From CAZYWA01 sp964650975 [NCBI: uncultured bacterium] (GTDB lineage: Bacteria; JADJOY01): 7,532 bases of DNA. Position numbers and translations under genes: made by a program. The notes under the pieces are model-generated. The model was not told where the DNA came from, did not search any database, and worked only from the letters and a program-made list of their open reading frames with translations. Where the stretch lies: the NCBI GenBank assembly GCA_964650975.1, contig CAZYWA010000409.1, positions 1 through 7,532 of the forward strand. The letters are read 5' to 3'. Positions 1-6,080 of this stretch are shown piece by piece. Position 1 is the stretch's first letter, and each line of letters opens with the position of its first letter.

Positions 1-113
1 CCCGACTCAAGTCCGACCGTCCACCTGCCGAAGGATGGAGCAGGACTCGAGCTGAATGGCCCAGGAGGGCCCCTTTCGGGAGGGCGGGAACCGAGGAAGG
101 AAGGGCAGGAACC
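1..113 (+). other. Leader of flgM / possible tail of an upstream gene
   Basis: The left edge precedes flgM and cannot be assigned with confidence. Two forward frames are open from the edge. One ends at a TGA at 53-55; its third positions are GC-rich, so it could be a C-terminal tail. The other runs to a TGA at 115-117 that overlaps the flgM ATG, but its third positions are much less GC-rich, so it is probably not coding past about 55. In many flagellar operons the gene before flgM is flgJ or another P-ring/rod gene, but nothing in these few residues proves that. A purine-rich stretch (about 94-103) supplies the flgM ribosome binding site. I see no sigma-28 or sigma-54 promoter here. Confidence 0.35.
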
Positions 114-440
114 ATGAAGATCGACAGCACCCCCAAAACCGATCCTTCGAGCAAGGCCGTCACCGTGCCGGCTCAGGGCAGTGCCACGGCCGGGCGCGGA
201 TCGCGCGCCGCAGGCACGGGGGCCGTCACGGGCAAGGACCAGATCACCCTGTCGAGCACCGCGGCGCAGCTCATCGAGATCGCGGACGCGGGCAAGGCGG
301 CGGACGAGGCGCATCAAGCTCACGTGCAGCGACTGGCCACGCTGGTGGGCTCGGGACGCTACCAGGTGAATCCCCGCGCCACGGCCGACGCGATGCTGCG
401 CGACCACTTGCTGGCGAGCACCGGTACCACGACCGAGTGA
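114..440 (+). CDS. flgM: FlgM, negative regulator of flagellin synthesis (anti-sigma-28)
   Basis: The product is 108 residues, close to the usual FlgM length of about 100. In the known family, FlgM binds FliA (sigma-28) in the cytoplasm and blocks late flagellar genes until it is exported through the finished hook-basal body. The N-terminal 40 residues are low in complexity and rich in Ser, Thr, Ala and Gly, as expected for the disordered part of FlgM. The sigma-binding part begins at about residue 41 with DQITLSSTAAQL, matching the family pattern (D-[RQ]-[IV]-x-[LI]-S). It continues with a helix, then a G-x-Y-x-V/I-[ND] element (GRYQVNPRATADAML, about residues 81-95). The ATG at 114 follows a purine-rich ribosome binding site. 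The identification rests on these motifs and on flgN, flgK and flgL directly downstream. Confidence 0.9.
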   Translation: MKIDSTPKTDPSSKAVTVPAQGSATAGRGSRAAGTGAVTGKDQITLSSTAAQLIEIADAGKAADEAHQAHVQRLATLVGSGRYQVNPRATADAMLRDHLLASTGTTTE

Positions 441-458
441 ACGCGTAGAGCCTAGAGC

Positions 459-495
459 CCCTGTTTCCCTGAAATCGGCGTTGCGTCGAACAGGG
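459..495 (+). repeat. Inverted repeat in the flgM-flgN spacer
   Basis: CCCTGTT at 459-465 and AACAGGG at 489-495 are perfect 7-base complements with a 23-base loop. The structure sits just before the flgN ribosome binding site (AAGGA, 498-502). The loop is long and there is no T-run, so it is not a good intrinsic terminator. It could be a weak mRNA structure between flgM and flgN, or chance. Confidence 0.3.
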
Positions 496-511
496 CCAAG
501 GACGGCCAGAC

Positions 512-1063
512 ATGGATGAAGTCGCGGCGCGCACCCGCGCGCTCCACGAAACCATCGACACCGTCGCATCGCTGGAAGCGCGCTACCGGGCGCTGATCGC
601 GATGCTGCGAATGGAGCGCAGCGTCCTCGCGTCCACCGACCCGGGTGACTTTGAGGATGCGACCGCCAGGCGTGCCGCGGTGCTGGCCGAAATCGACTCC
701 GAGGAAACCGCGCTCCGGGCCTCCGCCGAGCGGTTGGCCGCCGCGTTTCCGGATCCGAGCTCGCTGCCGGCCGCCCGCTCCGCCGCCACGCCCGGCCCGT
801 TGCGGGCGCTCGCGGCGCGCGTGGCCTCCATCACCGGAGACGCGCGGCTCGCCCTCGGCCTCGACCGCCTTCGCGCTGTCGTGCAGCGCGCCCGCAGCCT
901 GGCGGCGACCCAGCGCCGGTTCGCCGAGCGCGGGCTCGCCGACCTGCGGAATGCACTCGAGCGGCTCGCCGCGGAGCCCAGCGCGCACGGCGGTTACGCC
1001 CGCAAGGGCCGGATCGGCGCAGCTCGCGCCCATGCCGGCGCCGTGGTGAGGGAGACCGCATGA
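512..1063 (+). CDS. flgN: FlgN, export chaperone for FlgK and FlgL
   Basis: The product is 183 residues, somewhat longer than the usual 140-160. FlgN proteins are cytoplasmic, mostly helical chaperones that bind the C-terminal ends of FlgK and FlgL and deliver them to the flagellar type III export gate. The sequence is nearly all predicted helix, with Ala/Arg/Leu/Glu heptad-like stretches (about residues 1-80 and 100-155) and no membrane segment. The C-terminal tail contains a G-G-Y-x-x-x-G-R element (about residues 160-167), resembling the Y-x-x-x-G tail often seen in FlgN. AAGGA at 498-502 lies 9 bases before the ATG. The stop overlaps the flgK start (ATGA at 1060-1063), indicating translational coupling to its client. 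FlgN sequences diverge strongly, so the call leans on position between flgM and flgK as well as on composition. Confidence 0.85.
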   Translation: MDEVAARTRALHETIDTVASLEARYRALIAMLRMERSVLASTDPGDFEDATARRAAVLAEIDSEETALRASAERLAAAFPDPSSLPAARSAATPGPLRALAARVASITGDARLALGLDRLRAVVQRARSLAATQRRFAERGLADLRNALERLAAEPSAHGGYARKGRIGAARAHAGAVVRETA

Positions 1064-2436
1064 GCTCCACCACCAGCGCCAGCCTGCTCGGCATCGGCCG
1101 CAGCGCGCTGCTCACCTCGCAGGCCGGGCTGGGCGCCGTGGGCCGGAACATCGCCAACTCGGCGACGCCCGGGTACTCTCGGCTCGACACCGTGCTCTCC
1201 GAGTGGGTGGGCGGCGGTGTCGCGGCGCTCAAGCTCGCGGCCATCCGCGACCAGATCGTGGAGTCGCGGCTCCGCGACGCCGACGCCTCGAGCGCCGCTC
1301 CCGACGCCCGCCACACCACGCTGGCCCGGGTCGAGGACCTGCTCCAGGGCGCGAACGGCTCGCAGCTCCAGGACGGCCTCGACAAGCTCTTCTCCGCCTT
1401 CTCGGATCTCTCGAGCAATCCCAGCGGCCGCACCGAGCGCGATCAGGTGCAGGCCGCGGCCGCCTCGCTGGTGTCGACGTTCCACAACCTCGCCAACGCC
1501 AGCACCCAGATCGTCAACGACGCCAACTCTTCCTTGAGCGACCAGATCAACGCCGCCAACACCTCGCTTTCGCAGGTGGCCGATCTCGACAAGCTGATCG
1601 CGGCCGCGCCCCAGGGCTCGGCCGACCGCGAGAGCCTGATCGACCAGCGGAATCAGCTGCTGCGAACCGTGTCGGGAACGGTGGGCGTCGAGGTCGTGGC
1701 CCAAGGCAACGACTCGGTGCAGGTGTCGTTGCCGGGCGGTCCGGTGCTGGTCGACGGCGACCGCGTGACCGGAACCCTGGCGCTCGATCTCTCGAGCTCG
1801 ACGCAGGCCAAGATCGACGTGGTCTCGCCAGGCGGCGGCACCGGCCTCGACATCACGAATCTCGTCACCGGCGGCAGCATCGCCGGGCTCCTCCAGGCCC
1901 GGAACACCGACCTGCCCGCGTTCTCGAGCCAGCTCGACGCGCTCGCGGCGTCGGTGGTGAGCGAGGTGAACGCTCTGCACTCGCCCGGCACCAACGCCAA
2001 CGGCGGCAACAACGACTTCTTCCTTTCGACGGGAGTCACCGCGGGAACCATCGCACTCGATCCGGCGATCGCGGCCGACAGCAACAACATCTCGGCCGGC
2101 ACCTCGGGAAACCCCGGCGACAACTCGGTGGCGCTCGCCATCGCGGCGCTCGCCGACACCGCCGTGTCGATCGGCGGCTCCGCTCCGCAGACCTTCTCGA
2201 GCTACGTGGCCGGCGTCTCGGCCGACGTCGGCGAGCGATCGAAGGAAGCGCAAGACGCCGCCAATTACGCGAGCGGCCTCGTGGCCGCGCTCGAGGACCA
2301 GCGCGCGCAGGTCTCGGGCGTGTCGCTCGACGAGGAAGGCACCAAGCTGCTCGGGTTCCAGCGCTCGTACCAGGCCGCCGCCAAGTTCGTGACGTCGGTC
2401 GACGAAACCACGCAGGCGACCCTCGCCATGCTGTGA
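1060..2436 (+). CDS. flgK: FlgK, hook-filament junction protein 1 (HAP1)
   Basis: The product is 458 residues. FlgK is exported through the flagellar channel and forms the first of two junction rings between hook and filament. The N-terminal rod-type helix and its signature are clear: LLGIGRSALLTSQ (9-20 region), then NIANSATPGYSR at about 30-41. The next part keeps the family pattern, including the L-x-x-x-F-x-A-F-x-D-L-S-S-N-P-S segment (109-122) and E-S-L-I-D-Q-R-N-Q-L-L (191-201). G-G-S-I-A-G-L-L-Q-A-R (271-281) and the C-terminal VSGVSLDEEG (418-427) with FQRSYQAAAKF (433-443) complete the D0/D1 core. Enterobacterial FlgK is about 547 residues; the shortfall lies in the variable surface domain, not in the helical ends. 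A GAGGGAG ribosome binding site at 1048-1054 and the 4-base overlap with flgN fix the start. Confidence 0.96.
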   Translation: MSSTTSASLLGIGRSALLTSQAGLGAVGRNIANSATPGYSRLDTVLSEWVGGGVAALKLAAIRDQIVESRLRDADASSAAPDARHTTLARVEDLLQGANGSQLQDGLDKLFSAFSDLSSNPSGRTERDQVQAAAASLVSTFHNLANASTQIVNDANSSLSDQINAANTSLSQVADLDKLIAAAPQGSADRESLIDQRNQLLRTVSGTVGVEVVAQGNDSVQVSLPGGPVLVDGDRVTGTLALDLSSSTQAKIDVVSPGGGTGLDITNLVTGGSIAGLLQARNTDLPAFSSQLDALAASVVSEVNALHSPGTNANGGNNDFFLSTGVTAGTIALDPAIAADSNNISAGTSGNPGDNSVALAIAALADTAVSIGGSAPQTFSSYVAGVSADVGERSKEAQDAANYASGLVAALEDQRAQVSGVSLDEEGTKLLGFQRSYQAAAKFVTSVDETTQATLAML

Positions 2437-2468
2437 GCACCGCGAGCACCGTGAGCACCGTGAGCCCA
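2433..2468 (+). repeat. 9-bp tandem repeat spanning the flgK stop and the flgK-flgL spacer
   Basis: Four consecutive 9-base units fill the junction: GTGAGCACC (2433-2441), GCGAGCACC (2442-2450), GTGAGCACC (2451-2459) and GTGAGCCCA (2460-2468). The flgK stop TGA (2434-2436) lies in the first unit. Because the period is a multiple of three, the TGA recurs in the flgK frame at 2452-2454 and 2461-2463. The ATG of flgL follows two bases after the array, and no Shine-Dalgarno sequence is visible there. Slipped-strand duplication of a stop-containing unit is the likely origin. flgL is probably translated by ribosomes that have just finished flgK. Confidence 0.85.
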
Positions 2469-2470
2469 CC

Positions 2471-3403
2471 ATGATTCGAGTCACGCCTTCCGCGGCCTAC
2501 GCGTCCTTCACCCGCAACATCGCGCGCCTCTCGGCCGAGATGGCGAACCTCAACAACCAGATCGGCACCGGCAAGCGCATCCAGGTGCCATCGGACGATC
2601 CCGCGTCGGCGGCGCAAGCAGTGCGGCTCAGCTCCGACATGGCGCGCCTCGACCAGCTCGACCGCACCCGCGGCCAGGCGGAAAACCGCCTGCAAAGCAC
2701 CGAATCGGCGCTCGCCTCGGTGAGCGACATCCTCACCCAGGTGCGAACCCTCGCGCTGCAGGGCGCCAGCACCCAGGGAACCCAGAGCCGGGAGGCCATC
2801 GCGCAGGGGCTCGAAGGCCTCTTCCACGACATGGTGACCGCCGCCAACACCGACGATCCCACCGCCGGCTACCTCTTCTCCGGCTACGCCACCCAGACGG
2901 CACCCTTCACGGTCTCGGGCAGCTTCTCCGCCACCGTGCCTCCCGCATCCACGATCGCCGCCACCTACGGCGGAACCTCCGACACCACCCAGGCGGAGAT
3001 CGGCCCCAACGATCAGGTCACCGTGGGCTGGCCGGGCAACCAGATCTTCCAGGGGAACGGCGACCCGAACCAGGACGTCTTCCAGACCATCGTGAAGATC
3101 CGCGACGCGGTCCTCGCCGGCGACACGGATACCGTCAACGCCCAGCTCGGCAACCTGAACGACGCGCTCGACCAGATCTCCGGATCGCGCGGCGTGCTCG
3201 GCACCGAGCTCAAGCGCGCGCAGGACGCCGACCAGGCTCTCTCCCAGCAGAAATCGAACCTCCAGATCCAGCTCGACAACGCCCAAGGCGTCGATCTGGT
3301 GAGCGCCATCGCCGACCTGCAGCAAACTCAGACGGCCTACCAGGCCGCTCTGAGCGCCGGCTCCCAGACCCTCGGCAAGTCGCTCCTCGACTACATCAGC
3401 TAG
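2471..3403 (+). CDS. flgL: FlgL, hook-filament junction protein 2 (HAP3)
   Basis: The product is 310 residues, near the enterobacterial length of about 317. FlgL forms the second junction ring, between FlgK and the first flagellin subunits, and is related to flagellin at both ends. The N-terminal D0/D1 helix has the family signature TGKRIQVPSDDPASAAQA at about 33-50, followed by a long helical stretch with ALASVSDILTQVRTLALQGA (about 80-99). TAGYLFSGYATQTAPF (about 131-146) is the typical FlgL segment leading into the variable outer domain. The C-terminal helix ADLQQTQTAYQAALSAGSQT (281-300) ends in LLDYIS, as expected. The ATG lies 34 bases after flgK with no recognisable ribosome binding site, so translation probably depends on coupling to flgK. 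This is the last gene of the flagellar cluster in the window. Confidence 0.96.
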   Translation: MIRVTPSAAYASFTRNIARLSAEMANLNNQIGTGKRIQVPSDDPASAAQAVRLSSDMARLDQLDRTRGQAENRLQSTESALASVSDILTQVRTLALQGASTQGTQSREAIAQGLEGLFHDMVTAANTDDPTAGYLFSGYATQTAPFTVSGSFSATVPPASTIAATYGGTSDTTQAEIGPNDQVTVGWPGNQIFQGNGDPNQDVFQTIVKIRDAVLAGDTDTVNAQLGNLNDALDQISGSRGVLGTELKRAQDADQALSQQKSNLQIQLDNAQGVDLVSAIADLQQTQTAYQAALSAGSQTLGKSLLDYIS

Positions 3404-3444
3404 CCCGCGCGCTCCAAACGGCATCCTCGCGATTCCGCCTGGGG

Positions 3445-3466
3445 GCCCACCGGTCCCTCGGTGGGC
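3445..3466 (+). terminator. Terminator-like hairpin after flgL
   Basis: GCCCACCG (3445-3452) and CGGTGGGC (3459-3466) form a perfect 8-bp, GC-rich stem with a 6-base loop, 42 bases after the flgL stop. It is well placed to end the flagellar transcript. No T-run follows (only a short TTT at 3477-3479), so it is not a canonical intrinsic terminator. It could instead protect the 3' end of the mRNA or work with Rho. Confidence 0.45.
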
Positions 3467-3501
3467 AGCGACCAAGTTTGAGACCGCCGCCCTCGAGGTC
3501 G

Positions 3502-3519
3502 GGATCCTGGCCAGGATCC
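3502..3519. promoter_or_regulatory. Perfect 18-bp palindrome, possible operator
   Basis: GGATCCTGGCCAGGATCC is a perfect 9+9 palindrome with no spacer. It lies 133 bases before the start of the membrane-protein gene and 10 bases upstream of a promoter-like TATAGA. The size and symmetry suit a dimeric DNA-binding regulator. It covers the place where a -35 element would lie for that -10, so it could be a repressor or activator site. No regulator gene is in the window, so the role is inferred from layout only. Confidence 0.4.
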
Positions 3520-3535
3520 GTCGCGACACTATAGA
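3507..3535 (+). promoter_or_regulatory. Candidate promoter of the EamA-like gene
   Basis: TATAGA at 3530-3535 matches four of the six TATAAT positions and is the most AT-rich patch in an otherwise GC-rich spacer. With a 17-base spacer the -35 position would be 3507-3512, inside the palindrome, where the sequence does not match TTGACA. Such a promoter would need an activator or another sigma factor. The transcript would start near 3542 and have a leader of about 90 bases. Confidence 0.35.
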
Positions 3536-3550
3536 AACCAGGCCACCGGT

Positions 3551-3588
3551 CGAGCCGCTCGCGCACCGCCGGGGTTCGCCGCGGCTCG
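3551..3588 (+). other. Leader hairpin upstream of the EamA-like gene
   Basis: CGAGCCGC (3551-3558) and GCGGCTCG (3581-3588) pair perfectly over 8 bp around a 22-base GC-rich loop, followed by CTTTCTC. If transcription starts near 3542 this is the first structure of the leader, about 28 bases before the ribosome binding site. It could be a leader stabiliser, a weak attenuator or chance. I recognise no riboswitch class. Confidence 0.35.
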
Positions 3589-3634
3589 CTTTCTCACGAT
3601 CGCTGACGAGATACCAAGGAGAGGACGAGAAATC

Positions 3635-4105
3635 ATGGCCTGGCTCGGCTTCGCGTTGATGTCGGTGTTCACCTGGGGCGTTTACGGCTTGCTGCTGCAC
3701 ACGGGGACCATGTCGATGGCCGACCCCGCGAACGGACGCTACAAGGCGTTCCTGTTCGTCGGCCTGGCCTACGTGCTGGTGGCCGTGATCGGACCGCTGA
3801 TCGTGCTCAAGCTCCACGGCGTCGCGCTGGGGAACCTGCCGGCCAAGGGCATCACCTGGTCCACGGTGGCCGGCGTCGCCGGCGCCGTCGGCGCCTTCGG
3901 GGTCCTGCTGGCGTTCAGCGCCAAGGGAAGCCCCGCGGTGGTGATGTCGATCGTGTTCGCGGGAGCGCCGGTGGTGAACGCGATCGGCGCGATGATCGTT
4001 CATCCGCCGTCGGGCGGGATCGGCTCCCTCGACTGGCGCTTCCTGGTGGGAATCGGCATGGCCGCCGCAGGGGGGTGCCTGGTTACCCTCTTCCGTCCGG
4101 GCTGA
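3635..4105 (+). CDS. Half-size EamA/DMT-like integral membrane protein
   Basis: The product is 156 residues with about five hydrophobic segments: roughly 2-22, 39-62, 72-93, 100-123 and 134-153. That equals one EamA unit; typical drug/metabolite transporters have two such units in about 300 residues. The fourth segment, GSPAVVMSIVFAGAPVVNAI (98-117), resembles the Pro-containing helix of EamA repeats. An early W-G-x-Y element (about 14-17) also fits the fold. As in other single-unit members, it would have to dimerise to form a pore. The substrate cannot be inferred. AAGGAGAGG (3616-3624) is a good ribosome binding site for the ATG at 3635. The gene is flanked by hairpins on both sides, so it may be its own transcript. 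Family membership is inferred from membrane topology and the one motif. Confidence 0.65.
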   Translation: MAWLGFALMSVFTWGVYGLLLHTGTMSMADPANGRYKAFLFVGLAYVLVAVIGPLIVLKLHGVALGNLPAKGITWSTVAGVAGAVGAFGVLLAFSAKGSPAVVMSIVFAGAPVVNAIGAMIVHPPSGGIGSLDWRFLVGIGMAAAGGCLVTLFRPG

Positions 4106-4129
4106 CGGGAGCCATCGATCGACTCGCGG

Positions 4130-4160
4130 GCGTCCGCGGCGCAAAGTTCCGAGCGGACGC
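4130..4160 (+). other. Hairpin between the membrane-protein gene and the sensor kinase
   Basis: GCGTCCGC (4130-4137) and GCGGACGC (4153-4160) form a perfect 8-bp stem with a 15-base loop. GCGG (4126-4129) and CCGC (4165-4168) can extend it across a bulge. It starts 25 bases after one stop codon and ends 18 bases before the next ATG. It lacks a T-run. It may separate the two genes, or limit translation initiation of the kinase, which has no clear ribosome binding site. Confidence 0.35.
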
Positions 4161-4178
4161 ACACCCGCCAGCCCCCCC

Positions 4179-5777
4179 ATGCGCGCATCGGCCGCCTACG
4201 CCCGCGAGGTCGGTGCGCTGGCCGTCGTCTACGTCGCGGTCGCCAAGCTCGGCCTGATGCTGGGAGCCGTGAGCGGCTTCGCGACGCTGGTCTGGGCTCC
4301 CTCCGGAATCGCGCTCGCGGCGCTCGTCGTGGGTGGCTACCGGCTGTGGCCGGGGATCGCGGCGGGTGCCTTTCTGGTGAACCTCTGGGTCGGCGCGCCG
4401 TTCGGCGTGGCGCTGGGGATCGGCTTGGGCAACACGCTCGAGGCGCTGCTCGGGGCGCTGGTCCTCGACCGCGTGCCGGGCTTCCGCAGATCTCTCGACC
4501 GGCTGCAGGACGCCCTGGCGCTGGTGGTTCCCGTGGCGCTCATGAGCACGGCCGTGAGCGCCACCATCGGAGTGGCGAGCCTGCGCTGGGGCGGAACCTT
4601 GAGTCCCGGCCATGTCGCCGCCACGTGGCGGGCGTGGTGGCTGGGAGACACGATCGGCGATCTCGTGGTCGCGCCCGTGCTGCTCACCTGGGACCGCAAA
4701 CGAGACGCGAGGAGCGGCGTCGCTCCCCTGAGCTGGGAGGTGGGCGCGCTGATCGTCGCCCTCACCGTCGCGGCCGTCACCGTGTTCCGGCTCGACCTCG
4801 GCGGCAGCACCTACGTGCTCGCGCCGCCACTCATCTGGGCGGCCATCCGTTTCGACCAGCGCGGCGCCGCGCGCGCGACGCTCCTGGTGTCGGCGATCGC
4901 GATCGCGAGCACCGCGCTCGGCCACGGCCCCTTCGTCCGTCAAGGACTCTCCGAGAGCCTCTTCGCCCTGCAGAGCTTCGTGGCGACCATCGCCGCCACC
5001 TTCTTGCTCCTCGGCACGGTGGTGTCCGAACGGCGGCGCGCCGAGGCGGCGCTCGAACAGGCCAACGGCGAGCTGCTTCGCAAGAACCGCGACATGGAGG
5101 AGGTCGTCTACACGATCGCGCACGATCTCAAGGCGCCGCTCGTGACCATCGCCGGCTTCTCGGGCTGGATTCATGCCGACGCGGAGAAGCGCGAGCTCAC
5201 CGAGATGCTCGACGTCGTGAGCCGCATCGAGCGCGCGGCGGCGCGCATGAGCCGAAATCTCGACGATCTGCTGAAGCTCAGCCGGACCGGTCTCGCCGAG
5301 CGCGCGCCCGAGTGGGTGGACGTCGCGGCGATCGTCACGACGGTCATCGAGAACCACACGGCGGAGATCGCCGAGAAAGGCGCCGTGGTCGAGGTCTCGC
5401 CGGCGCTCCCGCAGCTCTTCGGGGACCGAGTGCAGATCGCCGAGCTGTTCGAGAACCTGGTGTCGAACGCACTCCGTCACGGCTGCGACGAGGGCGGGCG
5501 GGTCGTCCGGGTGGGCGGCCATCCCGCCGGCCACGAGCTCAGATACTTCGTCGAGGACGAAGGTCGCGGCATACCGGCCGCCTTTCACGATCAAGTGTTC
5601 CGGCTGTTCCGCCGTCTCGACGGCAAGGGGCGCGGCAGCGGCGTGGGGCTCACCATCGTGAAGCGGGTCGTCGAGCTTCACGTGGGACGGATCTGGATCG
5701 AGTCACCGCCCGCCGAGCGTCGAACGGGCACCCGCGTCTGGCTCGCGTTCCCGGTGCCGGCGGACGGGCCGGGCTGA
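4179..5777 (+). CDS. MASE1-domain membrane sensor histidine kinase
   Basis: The product is 532 residues. About residues 1-285 form an integral-membrane MASE1 sensory domain, recognisable from LVWAPSGIALAALVVGG (37-53), YRLWPGIAAGAF and the WWLGDTIGDLVVAPVLLTW segment (153-171). A short linker helix (about 283-305) leads to the dimerisation/phosphoacceptor helix, YTIAHDLKAPLVTIAGF, with the expected phospho-histidine at H315. The ATPase domain is complete: N box FENLVSNALRH (424-434), G1 box DEGRGIP (460-466), F box region FHDQVFRLFRRL (469-480) and G2 box GRGSGVGLTIVK (484-495). There is no PAS, GAF, HAMP or receiver domain, and no response regulator gene in the window, so it is an orphan kinase by position. 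The signal sensed by MASE1 is generally unknown. No Shine-Dalgarno sequence precedes the ATG, and no other in-frame start lies between it and the previous gene. Confidence 0.93.
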   Translation: MRASAAYAREVGALAVVYVAVAKLGLMLGAVSGFATLVWAPSGIALAALVVGGYRLWPGIAAGAFLVNLWVGAPFGVALGIGLGNTLEALLGALVLDRVPGFRRSLDRLQDALALVVPVALMSTAVSATIGVASLRWGGTLSPGHVAATWRAWWLGDTIGDLVVAPVLLTWDRKRDARSGVAPLSWEVGALIVALTVAAVTVFRLDLGGSTYVLAPPLIWAAIRFDQRGAARATLLVSAIAIASTALGHGPFVRQGLSESLFALQSFVATIAATFLLLGTVVSERRRAEAALEQANGELLRKNRDMEEVVYTIAHDLKAPLVTIAGFSGWIHADAEKRELTEMLDVVSRIERAAARMSRNLDDLLKLSRTGLAERAPEWVDVAAIVTTVIENHTAEIAEKGAVVEVSPALPQLFGDRVQIAELFENLVSNALRHGCDEGGRVVRVGGHPAGHELRYFVEDEGRGIPAAFHDQVFRLFRRLDGKGRGSGVGLTIVKRVVELHVGRIWIESPPAERRTGTRVWLAFPVPADGPG

Positions 5778-5819
5778 GGCCGCCGGACACGGACTCCGAA
5801 ACGCGGGAAGAGAGAGCTC

Positions 5820-6074
5820 GTGGACGCATCGCTGAAGGCACGCTTGATCGAGGGGGTCCGGAAAGCGCTCGACGGCGACTGGCAAGCAGCGCACGTCGCC
5901 GTCCAGGACCACGAGGACGAGCCCCTCGCGAACTGGATCCACGCGGTGGTCCACCGCATGGAAGGCGACCCGGGGAATGCCTCCTACTGGTACGAGCGCT
6001 GCGGGCGCGAGCTGAAGCCGAACCTCTCGACAGGGGAAGAGCTCCGCGAGATCGAGCGCGTGCTCGGCGGCTGA
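5820..6074 (+). CDS. Conserved uncharacterised protein, 84 residues
   Basis: The start is GTG at 5820, preceded by a purine-rich GGGAAGAGAGAG (5805-5816), 42 bases after the kinase stop. The protein is soluble and probably helical, with no signal peptide, membrane segment or metal cluster. Its pattern is distinctive: D-W-x-x-A-H-x-x-V-Q-D (20-30), then N-W-I-H-A-V-V-H-R-M-E-G-D-x-x-N-A-S-Y-W-Y (38-58). From memory, small proteins with the same W-x-H-A-x-x-H-x-x-E-G-D-x-x-N-A-x-Y-W-Y core occur in many Proteobacteria and have no known function. The conserved His, Glu, Asp and Trp/Tyr residues suggest a TPR-like helical hairpin or a binding pocket, but that is a guess. It may be co-transcribed with the kinase. 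Confidence 0.7.
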   Translation: MDASLKARLIEGVRKALDGDWQAAHVAVQDHEDEPLANWIHAVVHRMEGDPGNASYWYERCGRELKPNLSTGEELREIERVLGG

Positions 6075-6080
6075 GGGGGT

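Noticed and set aside
56-448. A 130-codon open frame overlapping flgM in another frame
   Set aside because: Very rich in Arg, Gly and His with no family pattern, whereas the flgM frame carries the FlgM signature.
472-480. GCCGATTTC on the - strand, similar to a sigma-28 -10 element (GCCGATAA)
   Set aside because: It points away from flgN and no TAAA-type -35 lies at the right distance, so it is probably chance.
994-2484. A 496-codon open frame on the - strand opposite flgK
   Set aside because: Low-complexity Arg/Gly/Val/His composition and complete overlap with flgK. It is a shadow of that gene.
2036-4180. A 714-codon open frame on the - strand across flgK, flgL and the EamA-like gene
   Set aside because: It lies opposite three well-supported genes, is rich in Arg, Gly and His, and shows no domain. 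Long antisense open frames are expected in such GC-rich DNA.
4893-4906. GCGATCGCGATCGC, repeated GATCGC motif
   Set aside because: It lies inside the kinase gene and encodes an Ala-Ile repeat in a membrane helix. Codon use explains it.
4083-5681. A 532-codon open frame on the - strand opposite the sensor kinase
   Set aside because: Same reasoning: Arg/His/Asp/Gln-rich shadow with no recognisable fold, while the + strand has all kinase boxes.
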